DNA from: Dryas octopetala
Taxonomy: Eukaryota; Streptophyta; Magnoliopsida; Rosales; Rosaceae
Assembly: GCA_963921425.1 (NCBI GenBank)
Contig: OY992832.1
Location: forward strand, 15,288,835 to 15,352,834
DNA length: 64,000 nucleotides
Reading direction: 5' to 3'
In this document: positions 36,701 through 42,575 of the stretch, one piece after another
Layout of the letters: each line of letters begins with the position of its first letter
How positions within the stretch are numbered: position 1 is the first letter of the stretch
The notes under the pieces: generated by a model
Told to the model about the DNA's origin: nothing
What the model saw: only the letters and a program-made list of their open reading frames with translations
Database searches by the model: none
Made by a program: the position numbers and the translations under genes

Positions 36701-39700
36701 GGATTAGATAGGCCTTGAGGCTCTCCCCTTCCTGCTGTTTGATGAGCGACATATCGTTCAAGTTGTAGAGTCGTTCGGATACAACCCGATATCTCGCCAG
36801 GAAGGCCCTCCGGAGGTCGGGGAAAGAGTCGATGGAGTTCGGTTGGAGGGTTCGGAACCAACCCCGAGCCGAGCCCTTCAAGGTCGAAGGGAAGATTCTG
36901 CACTTCGTGGCTTCAGATGCCTGGCGGGCCTCCATGGCGTATCTGAAGCTGTCGAGATGGTCGTAGGGGTCCTTGGTCCCGTCATACTGATCCATCTTGG
37001 GGGGCTTGGTGTCGCGGGAGACCTCAGCATCCATGATTCTGCTGGTGTACGGGAGGGGGAGTTCCTCTCCGTGGTCGGCCCTACCAGTGTATCCCCTGGA
37101 GATTTCGACATGGCCGAGCCGGTCGTGGACGCTTCGGATTTGGTCCTGGACCAAAGTCCGAACAAGATTTTCCACATTGGGCGGGGTCGGCTCGGCCACA
37201 TTCTCCCCTGAGCACTCGGCCTGGTTGCCGAGTCTCTCGCTCACCGGCTGACGAGTGAGCCTCTCGCTCGCCAGTTGTCGATCCGACATGATCATGGTAG
37301 ATCCCAGTCGGTCGCTCACTGATCGCCTCCCCGAGTGAGCTCCTGATGGGGAAGGATCCTGGCTGGCGATAGGGCCGAGTCTATTCCGAATCGGGCCCCT
37401 GGTTTCAGTTGAACCGGCCGGACTGTTGGCCCCCAATCTTGATTGGGCCGGGGGTCGTCGGTTTGTATTCGGGTCGGCACGGTTTCCGCCCGAATTCCTG
37501 GGGGCATGCTTCCCGAAAGCCGCCTGTTTTTGCTGAAGAAGACGGTGGGCGTTCAGGCATTCGGCCTGTTCGGCCGGGGGCATATCTTCGAAGCCCGGGA
37601 AGACGTAATCAGAATCCTGCCGATCGGTCTGGTCGTTCGGCTCGGCAGGAATGCTCTGCCGAGAAGGAGACGGTGAAAGGACCTCCTGCTCGGTTCGGGT
37701 CCGGCGCGATCGGAAACCCGATCCCCCACTGTTCTCGAGCTGAGCACGATGGCGTGCAAGTTCCTCCGCCAGCTCGGCTTGTTTTGCGAGCAGCTCGTTA
37801 TTCTGCTTCAGGAGTGCATTCTCAGCGGCCAGGTGTCGCTGACTCTCCTTAAGGAGTTTGTGAGCGGCTCGGATTTTGGAGGAACCTTTGGACTTTGGTG
37901 TCCTGGGGAGTTGTGCTCCCCTCGTTTTCTCAGGTGTCTCAGGCTGATGTTGTTCATCATTCTGAGACGCTCCTGAAGAAGAACTGGTGTCCCGAAATAT
38001 GGTAGTCATGATGACTTGCGTGGAGGAAGAGCTTAGCGCTTGCGGTGATGAACACAACGGCTGAAGTCAGCTTCCCACAGACGGCGCCAATCTGTTGATG
38101 CAAATTCTCGTAAGGTAGATGCAACAACTTAGATAAGTTGACCTGGCTGATCAGGTGCTTTGCTGGATGATGAAGTGGATGCTGGTTGAGATCTTCCTGT
38201 AGACAAAAACAAGATCAAAGGAGATGGACCGGTGTGGTACCAGCCAAACACACTCCGATGATGAAATCAGTGGTGGTGTTTGATGGTGGATGAGGAAGAA
38301 CAAAGGAAGAACTTGGGAGAATGGGAAGAACAAGGCAAATGTTCTGGGTTATTCTCAGCAAGTTGGGTAGGCTTTTTTTTAGAAAGGAATACAAGTGTTT
38401 TGCGTGTATGTTTGTAGATTGCTAGATCCCTCATTTTGTGCATATGACTTGGTATATATAAGCAAAGGAAACCTTAATGAGTAAGATACCTGCATGTGAA
38501 TGAATGGTTGCCAAAGACCCACGCACCTGGTCAGACCTAGTTGCATGCTCAGCTGCTTGCTTCCTCAGCATTCAATGCTGCATTGAATGCTCCATTAAAT
38601 GCAAGGTTGGAAGGTTCAGGTAGACTGCTCCAACATTCATGAATGCAGGCCTGATATTCTATCTGTCAGAAGAATGTGTCAGGTGCATTTAAGTGTGGCG
38701 GTTCGTCCCAGCGTGATCTTCCTGGGAATGGCGGCGGAGAGCCGAGCCGAGCCGATACGAACACATGTTCCCATGCGAAGACACGAAGTCCATATGTGGT
38801 CGGATCGGGCATGGGACTCCAAGCCGAGCCGGTCCATAGATTGGAGTCTTTCCGAGCCCTAACTGGTCGACGCCAGAACTCGGAAGGAAGCCATCTCGTG
38901 TGCCGAGCCGAGCCGAGCCGGGATGATCGTGGGAAGATGGACACTCGATCCCAAGGAAGATCATCGGTTCGGCTCGGACCGAGCAAGGAGGGGCGGTGTG
39001 GAGATCCGGTCTGAGCTGGTAGAGGAAGTGCTGATCAGTGATGACGTGGAAGTCAAAGTTTGACCACTGAGAATCAACTCCGAGGTGGATGTTTGACCAG
39101 CCACGTGTCGAGCTGTGATTGGCTGTTCGGGTCGATGTGGGTTTTCCCACAAACAATAGCCAACATATATATGAATTAAGAAATTAAATATAATTAATAC
39201 CTGTCTTCCAAATGATACCCGGAGAGACTGGCTATTTCGAATAAAGCTTTCTTCCACTTTTCGACATGGATTCTGTTTTTGGAATCTTGTTCATGCTTAG
39301 CCAAGGCCTTGCCATACTCTCCTGTTTGCTTTCTGACCTCCGATGGTTCAACGTGATGGAAAACTGGAAGAACTGTGAGTCCCCTCACTCTCTTGCATTC
39401 AACAATATGCGCGAGTTCCTCCAAACACCACGTTGAGGTTGGATAGTTTTGTGAAAGAACGACGACTGCAAACCTTGATTTTGTAATTGCTGTCAAGAGT
39501 TCTGGTGAAATGGATTTTCCACTCTCGAGTTTTTCGTCATCTCGAAATGTATGGATTCCCTTGCTTTTCAGACCTTGGAATAAATGGTCGGTAAAACTTT
39601 TGCGAGTGTCCTCGCCCCGAAAACTGAGGAAGACATCATATTCCCATACTCCAGGGGTTGAGGTAATTGGAATTTCGATGTTGGTGGAATGTTCCACTCG

Positions 39701-40267
39701 AACTACTTGCTCTCGAGCATCATCATCATGATTTTCCAATTCAGGGGTCGAATTCGAAGGAGATGAAGCTGTTTTGGCAGTGTTGGTGTGTGGAAACTTA
39801 TCAGTAGGAGCATGATCATCATGATGATGTTCCAATTTAGGGGTCGAATCCGAAGTAGATGAAGCTGTTGGGGCAGTGTTGGTGTGTGGAAACTTATTAG
39901 TAGGAGCATGATCATCATGATGTTCCAATTTATGGGTCGAATTCGAAGGAGAATGTTCCACTGGAACTACTAGCTCTCGAGCATAATCAACATGATGTTC
40001 CAATTTATGGGTCGAATTCGAAGGAGATGAAGCTGTTTGGGCAGTGTTGGTGTGTGGAACCTTATTAGTAGGAGCATGATCATCATGATGTTCCAATTTA
40101 TGGGTTGGATTCGAAGGAGATGAAGCTGTTTGGGCAGTGTTGGTGTATGGAATTGGAAACTTATCAGCAGGAGTAGGAGGTTGTCGAAGAAAGTTAAGAA
40201 GACGAGGCAGAAGAGCAAGAAGAACAAGAAGATCAAGGAGGAGGATATTGATGATGATGAAGAACAT
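3949..40267 (-). CDS. TNL1: TIR-NBS-LRR resistance protein with N-terminal membrane helix (whole gene, 4 exons)
   Basis: Exons in transcription order are 40267-39201, 6246-5079, 4735-4451 and 4338-3949. All introns start GT and end AG, and the lengths 1067+1168+285+390 join in frame to 969 aa. Order of parts: N-terminal hydrophobic helix (residues 2-27), repeated polar linker (35-193), TIR (about 209-355), NB-ARC (about 360-745) and a short LRR domain (about 746-969). TNL proteins are intracellular immune receptors in which a TIR NADase is switched on when the NB-ARC oligomerises. The first intron is 32,954 nt because of nested transposons; TNL2 has the same exon plan with a 2.2-kb intron, which is why I treat these exons as one gene. 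The LRR part is short for the family. Whether the giant intron is spliced efficiently is unknown. Start ATG chosen as the first in-frame ATG before the membrane helix. Confidence 0.75.
4451..4735 (-). CDS. TNL1 exon 3: NB-ARC to LRR transition
   Basis: 95 codons, phase 0 at both ends. It encodes GTNAVEGIFLNL, a motif typical of TNL genes after the NB-ARC (compare the TExIEGIxLDLS type), then the first LRRs with CPLESLPSSFQLDQLVELKM. Donor is AGT followed by GTAAGA; acceptor is GGTGAAG. Confidence 0.8.
4754..4791. repeat. (AT)n microsatellite in TNL1 intron 2
   Basis: About 19 AT units just upstream of the exon 3 acceptor on the minus strand. The matching place in TNL2 (about 45,535-45,553) holds a much shorter AT tract, so the run expanded in TNL1. 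Confidence 0.9.
5079..6246 (-). CDS. TNL1 exon 2: NB-ARC nucleotide-binding domain
   Basis: 1,168 nt. It completes the split codon from exon 1 (AG+T, Ser). Visible motifs in order: P-loop GMGGSGKTT, kinase-2 KVLIILDDID, RNBS-B GSRVIITTRD, RNBS-C and -D type sequence around FLDIACFF, GLPLAV and MHD (WMHDLLQQMG). A final Asp in kinase 2 is typical of TNL rather than CNL proteins. Donor is AATAAG followed by GTAAGA. Bases 5,115-6,095 look identical to TNL2 45,881-46,861 while the two ends of the exon differ. Confidence 0.9.
6247..7119. other. TNL1 intron 1, 3' portion
   Basis: No genes. The stretch at about 6,355-6,470 matches TNL2 intron 1 at about 48,296-48,385, which shows the ancestral intron sequence. 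The rest includes the local duplication listed separately. Confidence 0.5.
6615..6984. repeat. Tandem duplication of about 175-185 bp
   Basis: Two neighbouring copies (about 6,615-6,788 and 6,797-6,984) share GTGTATTGTACGATCATTC at the start and ACCTACCGAAAAATCTC near the end, with a few percent difference and small indels. They have no coding content. Confidence 0.7.
8774..8867 (-). pseudogene. Remnant of the last exon of a CACTA ORF2/Ulp1-like gene (CACTA-B)
   Basis: Reading the minus strand after a TTGTTTCAG acceptor, the segment encodes WERRKDNTYTQE in one frame and LDINEVRAKWANFVGQYM plus stop in another. Together these mirror the last exon of CACTA-A (WSNMKTKRSGYTQDQIDELR... ending NNYL). 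The exon is 94 nt against 96 nt in CACTA-A, so a 2-nt loss breaks the frame. Confidence 0.5.
8868..10560. other. CACTA-B interior, no gene recognised
   Basis: AT-rich DNA with only short, unconserved open frames. An orphan CACTACAAGAAAACTGAGC sequence at about 10,436 looks like a CACTA end but has no partner. Confidence 0.3.
10561..10680. repeat. Direct repeat copy 1 inside CACTA-B
   Basis: About 120 bp (from AACAATGGCAGATTGATACT to ATGTACAATGCTAACA) that recur at 11,226-11,345 with about 6-8% difference. On the minus strand the second copy is open (SGYGMIDKQEQVYIGPLIAF, followed by a GTGAGT donor), so it may be a duplicated exon of an unrecognised captured gene. Confidence 0.6.
11226..11345. 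repeat. Direct repeat copy 2 inside CACTA-B
   Basis: Partner of 10,561-10,680. It lies in a 119-codon minus-strand open frame (11,151-11,510) with hydrophobic segments. I do not recognise the protein. Confidence 0.6.
12636..12785. repeat. (GA)n microsatellite in CACTA-B
   Basis: About 150 bp of GAGAGA with interspersed GGGA, AAAG and GAGCGA units near the right end of CACTA-B. The long open frames across it on both strands are repeat artefacts. Confidence 0.9.
13880..18214 (-). CDS. CACTA-A ORF2: TNPA-like protein with Ulp1-like (C48) cysteine peptidase C-terminus
   Basis: Exons assigned by splice sites (minus, approximate): 18214-17708, 17597-17385, 17289-17197, 17047-16934, 16852-16424, 15736-15495, 15398-15228, 15126-15019, about 14905-14837, about 14722-14635 and 13975-13880. 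The N-terminus is Lys-rich with four to five SSPAKSKAKK-type repeats, followed by a block ending APCGDGRTTFMSYIGVLART that is characteristic of plant CACTA second ORFs. The C-terminal exons give AHWILTIINEDKDAVFIMDP and QPGGVECGYYVMQYMKEII, which carry the His and Cys expected at a Ulp1/SENP active site. The last exon ends DFLNNYL. Ulp1-like domains are known in plant CACTA and Mutator-like elements; their role in transposition is unsettled. Exon joins should be confirmed with transcripts. Confidence 0.7.
18500..21936 (-). pseudogene. CACTA-A TNP2-type transposase with an internal frameshift
   Basis: Exons: 21936-19488, 19390-19285 and 19186-18500. The N-terminal transposase-associated domain starts MDKTWMHADR and has a CPCVKC metal-binding-like motif. 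The Transposase_21 core follows (LPPWLCMKRKFMMLTLLISG, WTINDFPAYGNLSG, CPICGEDT), then a DUF4218-like domain (FPPSFFDIMVHLTVHLVREV, CYRWMYPFERAMKVLKGYVR) and a DUF4216-like last exon (NSGVTLVANT, VFYVDDPLDSSWSVV). At about 20,770-20,776 the frame breaks within a short T-run (minus strand): the upstream frame hits TGA while the family sequence LRAVLLWTINDFPAYG continues in another frame. A single-base loss or an assembly error would explain it. As sequenced it should not give full-length transposase. Confidence 0.85.
21937..24829. other. CACTA-A 5' region of the transposase gene
   Basis: No recognisable protein. This is probably the leader, introns and promoter of the element's genes. A GC-richer segment at about 24,430-24,720, with GAGAGTGA-type repeats, may be the first transcribed part, read on the minus strand. 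This is an inference from position only. Confidence 0.4.
25067..27039. other. TNL1 intron 1, stretch between CACTA-A and the retrotransposon
   Basis: AT-rich intron DNA. The part from about 25,860 to 27,039 matches TNL2 intron 1 at about 48,430-49,185 in order and spacing, which fixes the ancestral intron and shows that both large elements inserted after the TNL duplication or only in this copy. A G-run of about 18 lies near 25,517. No genes. Confidence 0.6.
27040..28102 (-). repeat. 3' LTR of the Tat element
   Basis: 1,063 bp, the same length as the other LTR at an exact offset of 11,053. I found no mismatch in the parts compared, and open frames in all six frames match between the copies. 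Contains several GCCGAGCCGAGCCGAG-type short repeats around 27,688 and 27,852. Confidence 0.95.
28103..28119 (-). promoter_or_regulatory. Polypurine tract next to the 3' LTR
   Basis: The minus strand reads GGAAGCTGGGGGACTCC directly before the LTR start TGTTTGTGGG. This purine-rich run is the expected plus-strand primer site. Confidence 0.8.
28404..28410 (+). promoter_or_regulatory. TATA box candidate for the antisense gene
   Basis: TATAAAT about 330 bp upstream of the ATG at 28,739, followed by a pyrimidine-rich CTCTCTC leader. It lies outside the LTR, so the antisense gene could have its own promoter in the internal region. Confidence 0.45.
28739..31147 (+). CDS. Antisense gene of the Tat element: gypsy-type transposon protein (Transposase_28-like) with coiled coil, 3 exons
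   Basis: Exons 28739-29693, 29809-30383 and 30458-31147. Introns of 115 and 74 nt have GT...AG ends and long T-runs. Lengths 955+575+690 join to 739 aa in one frame. The N-terminal 140 residues are acidic and Ser/Glu-rich. The middle region (about residues 140-320: PPTGWVTMYPEMFENGVRLP, LHAFLQDWLATIG, QLNPNVYRIILSMHILWHK) resembles the plant putative gypsy-type transposon domain. Then comes an Ala/Pro/Arg-rich linker and a long Glu/Ala/Arg heptad-like coiled coil (about 510-620), with an acidic Pro-rich tail. It is transcribed opposite to and convergent with gag-pol, ending about 0.9 kb from the pol stop. Extra antisense ORFs are known in Tat-lineage elements; their function is not established. 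Confidence 0.8.
31148..32069. other. Convergent intergenic region of the Tat element
   Basis: Separates the antisense gene from the gag-pol stop. It holds the 71-bp minisatellite listed separately and scattered CTCGGCAT motifs, with no protein. It corresponds to the fast-changing 3' non-coding region of Tat elements. Confidence 0.6.
31681..31893. repeat. 71-bp minisatellite, three units, in the Tat 3' region
   Basis: Units start at 31,681, 31,752 and 31,823. The second and third look identical; the first differs by about 12 bases. The unit contains GACCTGATGAGTCTGTAATA and GGCGCGCCCGCTCGACACAT. Such arrays in the 3' untranslated part of Tat elements are known precursors of satellite DNA. Confidence 0.9.
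32070..38009 (-). CDS. Gag-pol polyprotein of the Tat retrotransposon
   Basis: A single 1,979-aa frame from the ATG at 38,009. An alternative upstream in-frame TTG is not a credible start. Order: low-complexity N-terminus, Retrotrans_gag domain (about residues 365-470, RGWFRTLQPNSIDSFPDLRR), knuckle CKYHSNHGHVTGDC, aspartic protease (SFVDGGSSVNIL), reverse transcriptase (CVDFTDLNRACPKDSFPLPR; catalytic YVDD), RT-linked RNase H, a second RNase H (LYVDGSSNAMGSGAGLVL, NNEAEYEALIAGL, FSDSQLIVNQ) and integrase (HHCC zinc finger, then D-D-E with LDLIGPMP, IIADNGKQF and NGQVEAINK). All catalytic motifs are present and there is no internal stop. The dual RNase H is the hallmark of the Tat clade. Gag and pol are fused in one frame. 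Confidence 0.95.
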   Translation of the reverse strand: MTTIFRDTSSSSGASQNDEQHQPETPEKTRGAQLPRTPKSKGSSKIRAAHKLLKESQRHLAAENALLKQNNELLAKQAELAEELARHRAQLENSGGSGFRSRRTRTEQEVLSPSPSRQSIPAEPNDQTDRQDSDYVFPGFEDMPPAEQAECLNAHRLLQQKQAAFGKHAPRNSGGNRADPNTNRRPPAQSRLGANSPAGSTETRGPIRNRLGPIASQDPSPSGAHSGRRSVSDRLGSTMIMSDRQLASERLTRQPVSERLGNQAECSGENVAEPTPPNVENLVRTLVQDQIRSVHDRLGHVEISRGYTGRADHGEELPLPYTSRIMDAEVSRDTKPPKMDQYDGTKDPYDHLDSFRYAMEARQASEATKCRIFPSTLKGSARGWFRTLQPNSIDSFPDLRRAFLARYRVVSERLYNLNDMSLIKQQEGESLKAYLIRFNIEYTKCDDCDDRSAKNALMQGLHAGGLRSHLMRNPPSTYDELSAEATKWARAEEWDAQVEALNPRPTSTKRKEGEVASPKPQVQPKKTRTEEPRQLLGKGPKFVQYTEYTPLNAGLETIYSKVKDQLPVAREIKGPPPDKIKEGVFCKYHSNHGHVTGDCYALRDGIETLARAGKINQFLAGGPRVPKAAPKKPTNTIEVQDAAIGSIGGGPTFVGSSNRSQKEYVRQAAQAHESLSIQAGQPSTSKRQRKDWAPVTFEPNEANEIIFPHYDPVVIVAEVAGTTIARSFVDGGSSVNILYHSAFAQMGIGEDKLETDTPALVGFGGEVVQPLGHIYLPLSLGKGPIKKTCMTYFIVVKRPSAYNIILGRPALVDLDCIVHYANLLIKCPVGDDCIVIQGDQCSARSCYAASIKQKGQLPNSQELDSIADSGRWPRAETFDFTPEPSSDSRPLPAEAWEEVPISAETPDRLVRVGTQVSPEQRSAIIDFLRANAEVFAWSYDDMPGISSDVITHRLNTDPGCKPVRQKRRSYDPVRYAAMAEEVTKLQNNGFIREVNYPDWLANVVMVKKNNGKWRMCVDFTDLNRACPKDSFPLPRIDQLVDATAGHQLLSFMDAYSGYNQILMHKSDQEGTSFITDRGMYCYKVMPFGLKNAGATYQRLVNHMFRSSIGKSVEVYVDDMLVKSVEADDHVKDLSDMFGVLKEYQMRLNPAKCVFGVRSGKFLGYLVSQRGIEANPEKIQALIDMKSPRTRKEIQSLTGRVAALNRFISKSTDRCLPFFKALRGAGKSIEWTPQCEQAFQDLKRHMGEPPILSKPEEGEELFLYLSVSDSALSSVLVREVGGVQHPVFYTSRALADAETRYPKFEKMALALVSSARKLRPYFQAHSIVVLTDQPLRQILAKPETSGRLIKWSIELGEFDIIYRPRTATKGQAMSDFICESTTSTEDPPRTDAMTTAADPNTIGERGQVDLLTWTLYVDGSSNAMGSGAGLVLISPEQVVMEYALRFSFQASNNEAEYEALIAGLRLAKELGATKLNIFSDSQLIVNQILGEYETREPSMTAYLEKTRLLLGNFHEYKISQIPRTENCRADALARLASATDTGSARHVPVEILDRPSTAETEAAIMQTEAEPNWMTPIISYLVSGILPPERDKARLIKTRSARFSMIDGQLYKRSFSLPYLRCVTPQEGQDVLREIHEGICGNHSGGRALAYKTIRQGYFWPTLNKDADHLSRTCIKCQQFAAVPHQPPQLLTSISSPWPFAQWGLDLIGPMPKAKGQVTMAVVAVDYFTKWAEAEPLATTTAERMETFVWKNIICRFGMPHTIIADNGKQFDCKKFRSFCSRLNINLRFTTPYHPQSNGQVEAINKIIKKTLKTKLDNAKGNWPELLPEVLWSYRTSYRNSTKETPYALAFGTDAVVPVEMGTPSFRTGTYNPETNDAGLRLGLDMIEERRTDANLCRAAYQQRVAKYYNQRVRPRSFGLGNLVMKKNPLAIKESSFDPNWTGPYRITGIVKPGTYNLATLAGKPLKHSWNAEHLKTYYQ
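38071..38090 (-). promoter_or_regulatory. Primer binding site of the Tat element
   Basis: Directly inside the 5' LTR the minus strand reads TTGGCGCCGTCTGTGGGAAG. TGGCGCC is a common PBS start in plant gypsy elements and matches a tRNA 3' end plus CCA. The exact tRNA is not identified here. Confidence 0.75.
38093..39155 (-). repeat. 5' LTR of the Tat element
   Basis: 1,063 bp, TGTT...AACA ends, apparently identical to 27,040-28,102. In the element's sense orientation it carries the promoter; a TATATATAA-like box read on the minus strand is present near 38,455-38,462. Confidence 0.95.
39201..40267 (-). CDS. TNL1 exon 1: membrane helix, repeat linker and TIR domain
   Basis: 1,067 nt (355 codons plus 2 nt). 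ATG at 40,267. Residues 2-27 (MFFIIINILLLDLLVLLALL and onward) form a strong hydrophobic helix that could be a signal anchor. Residues 35-193 are a His/Asp/Thr/Pro-rich linker made of about five diverged copies of a TNTAxTASSPSNSTHKLEHH-type unit. The TIR domain starts near residue 209 with YDVFLSFRGEDTRKSF and keeps the BB-loop region, the WCLEEL motif with the catalytic Glu, and VLPVFHHVEPSEVRKQ. Donor ACAG followed by GTATTA. Confidence 0.88.
39689..40165 (-). repeat. Coding minisatellite in the TNL1 linker
   Basis: About five in-frame copies of a 57-114 bp unit encoding KFPHTNTAxTASSPSNSTHK followed by LEHHDDHAPTN, some with an added ARELVVPVEH. TNL2 has one short copy, so the linker differs by about 130 residues between the paralogues. 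Confidence 0.85.
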
Positions 40268-42575
40268 GATTAGAAGCAAGCAAGCTAGAGATCAATACGT
40301 GGAGAGGTTATGCTATTGCTAGGTTTCGGCAAAGCACCAGTTAAGGCTTGGTTTAATATATATAGCTAAAGGTATCGATCAGCTATAGCTGTACACGTAA
40401 GCAATTATATGTCAGCTTAATTCTTTCACTTAAATTTCTGCTTTTAGTGAAAGTAGGTATATATTTGGAAAAACGTACAAAATATGACAAGTTCCTCGCA
40501 ATTAATTAAGCAGCACTTCTCAATGATCGTTTTCCATGCTTGATCAATAATTGTCTGTGTGGAAAGTGGAAAGTGGAAAGTGGAAAGTGGAAAGTGGAAA
40601 GGGAATTTTCAACTTTGCATTATTGCACCCAACTGAGTGGAAATCATGACCCATAAAGAGAAATGACTACAAAAAGCTAGAAAGAGAAATGACGGAAATT
40701 AACGATCCCAATTAAATTAAGAATCCTAGCTCTATTCATTCGGAACACCACTAATACAAAAGAATCCTTATTAATTTGCACGTTACATAGACTAAAAGAA
40801 AGAGGTACATCTATTCATGGCGAAAAATATATATGAAACGGTTTTATGCACCTAATGCATAATCCATTTATCTTTTTTATTTATTTAATAAGTTATGTAA
40901 TAAGAAAGATAAACACAATAGACCATTAATTGATGTTATAAATTTTTTCTCAAGTACATGGGGTCTAAAGTTCATGACATTAACCATCAATTAATTGCAA
41001 TTATTTTGGGTTGGTTGGTTCAAACTTCAATCCAAGTCATTATCCGAATTCGACATAAACAAAAAAAACAAAAACACTTTATTAAAGTGGATATTATCGC
41101 ATCTATCCAAAAGGAAAGAAAAAGACTTGACCAAAAAATTAAGTGACTTTTATTGTTAGTGTGGAAGAATGAGTAGGATGACGAACATAAAAGGATGCGG
41201 TATTTCGTCAGCCAATGATATGAATATTATTCGGATAATTACAATCAAGCCACAGATCGAGGGTATGCATGCCGAAGCTGAACTGATCGATGAGAGGTAT
41301 GTTTGGGGCATGTCTTGGTCCAATTAATGGTCCCTATATTGGACAATCGGTATTATTTTCAACTTTAACTATTTAGATTTACATAAGTAAAACATAAAAT
41401 TTAATACATCTCTATTTATCAATTAGGTGTAAAATTTTATCTCAAAAAACTTCAATATAACTTAAAAAAATATTTTACTTAATATATCAAACGGTAAACA
41501 ATCACTTATTATACGTGGAACAATTACATTTTATCCTCAATCACTGAAAAGGCGGAGCTAGGCAATCATCTTCTCGGAAAAATTTCTCACTTTTTTTCAG
41601 CTGACGACAAGCTTTTCCCTGCTTTTTGCGTATAGGGAAAGTAGTGGAAATCAAGGACAATGAGAAACTTCCTAGCTAGAATTAGAAAGCTGCAACTTCA
41701 AAGTTCAATTACTTTACATATAATAATCATGTCCCAAACTCGCACTCAGCATTTCTACAATCAATTGCAAATACTTTTTCTTGAATATCATGCTCAAAGT
41801 GGGGTACGTGCATGATTAATTAACCAAATGCACCCATCTACCAAACCATTTCTTGTCAGCTAGCTATACTTAGTTTTTACTTTTTAGAATAAGGTTTAAA
41901 CTTTTCTTTTTGGTAAAAAAATGAGGTTCAAACTCTAAAGCTTGTTCATTGTATTGTATGATTTGTATCACATTGGTTTTTTTTTTTTTTTTATGTTTTT
42001 TTTCTCCGTTCAAAGAAAATTAGAAAGTTAACAACATCCAACACCTAAATTATCAAAGTGCATGGACTCAGTTAAGGGCAAAACTAGGAGTGCATTGTAG
42101 CGTGGTGGACATATTGTCAACCACATTCCCCTGAACAGAAAAACCATCCATAAATAGGATTAAGAGTGAATGATTCTATTGCTCCAACAAGCCTCCAACA
42201 CTTTGGCTGTTTTAATACTGGAATTCATGTGTTTGGACCCGAAAAAATGAATATTATGCTGAAGCTGAAGTGATCGATGAGAGGCAGAATTTCTCTTGCT
42301 TAATTTCAGCAAAACATCAACAAGTCTTTGATTATCATTGTATATTAAATTATTAACTAGTTTTTTTGCCAAAAGTGTTGACCTTAACAAAATCCAACAT
42401 AATTGCAGCAGCAGAAGAAGAGGAGACTTATGCATGGTTTTTTCAATTCAATCAATCTACTTTTTCTTTGCCCAGTAAATTTCACAAACAGAAAAAAATA
42501 AAACAAAGCCATTAATTAATTAATCAATCAAATTTTTCAGTAAGTGAGTGAGTGAATTTGATCAATTGGGTCAAG
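40268..42575. other. Upstream region of TNL1 and intergenic DNA
   Basis: 40,268-40,866 matches the TNL2 upstream sequence at 49,904-50,458, and 40,867-41,299 matches 63,494-64,000, so this is the uninterrupted version of the duplicated promoter region. From 41,300 to 42,575 I see no gene; a short stretch near 42,260-42,290 repeats the GATCGATGAGAGG sequence found at 41,287. Confidence 0.6.
40559..40600. repeat. GTGGAAA heptamer repeat, six units, upstream of TNL1
   Basis: Six perfect GTGGAAA units about 0.3 kb upstream of the TNL1 ATG. TNL2 has two units at about 50,173-50,186. Confidence 0.9.

Larger units (their letters stand above)
27040..39155 (-). mobile_element. Complete Ty3/gypsy LTR retrotransposon, Tat lineage, in TNL1 intron 1
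   Basis: 12,116 bp with TG...CA ends and a 5-bp TSD ATAGC (27,035-27,039 and 39,156-39,160). In TNL2 the same intron position reads straight through (TTTATAATAGCCAACATA at about 49,175-49,192), an empty site that confirms the insertion. The coding strand is minus, so the 5' LTR is at 38,093-39,155. A second RNase H after the RT-linked one places it in the Tat clade of plant gypsy elements. It also carries an antisense spliced gene. Intact ORFs, both LTRs, PBS and PPT suggest a young and perhaps still competent element. Confidence 0.95.

Noticed and set aside
3949-40267. TNL1 TIR exon and NB-ARC exon as two unrelated gene fragments
   Set aside because: Exon phases, donor/acceptor contexts and order match TNL2 exactly, and intron remnants on both sides of each transposon align with the TNL2 intron.
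42160-42435. 91-residue minus-strand open frame
   Set aside because: It overlaps a region with short matches to TNL upstream DNA, has no recognisable domain and no conserved counterpart elsewhere in the window.
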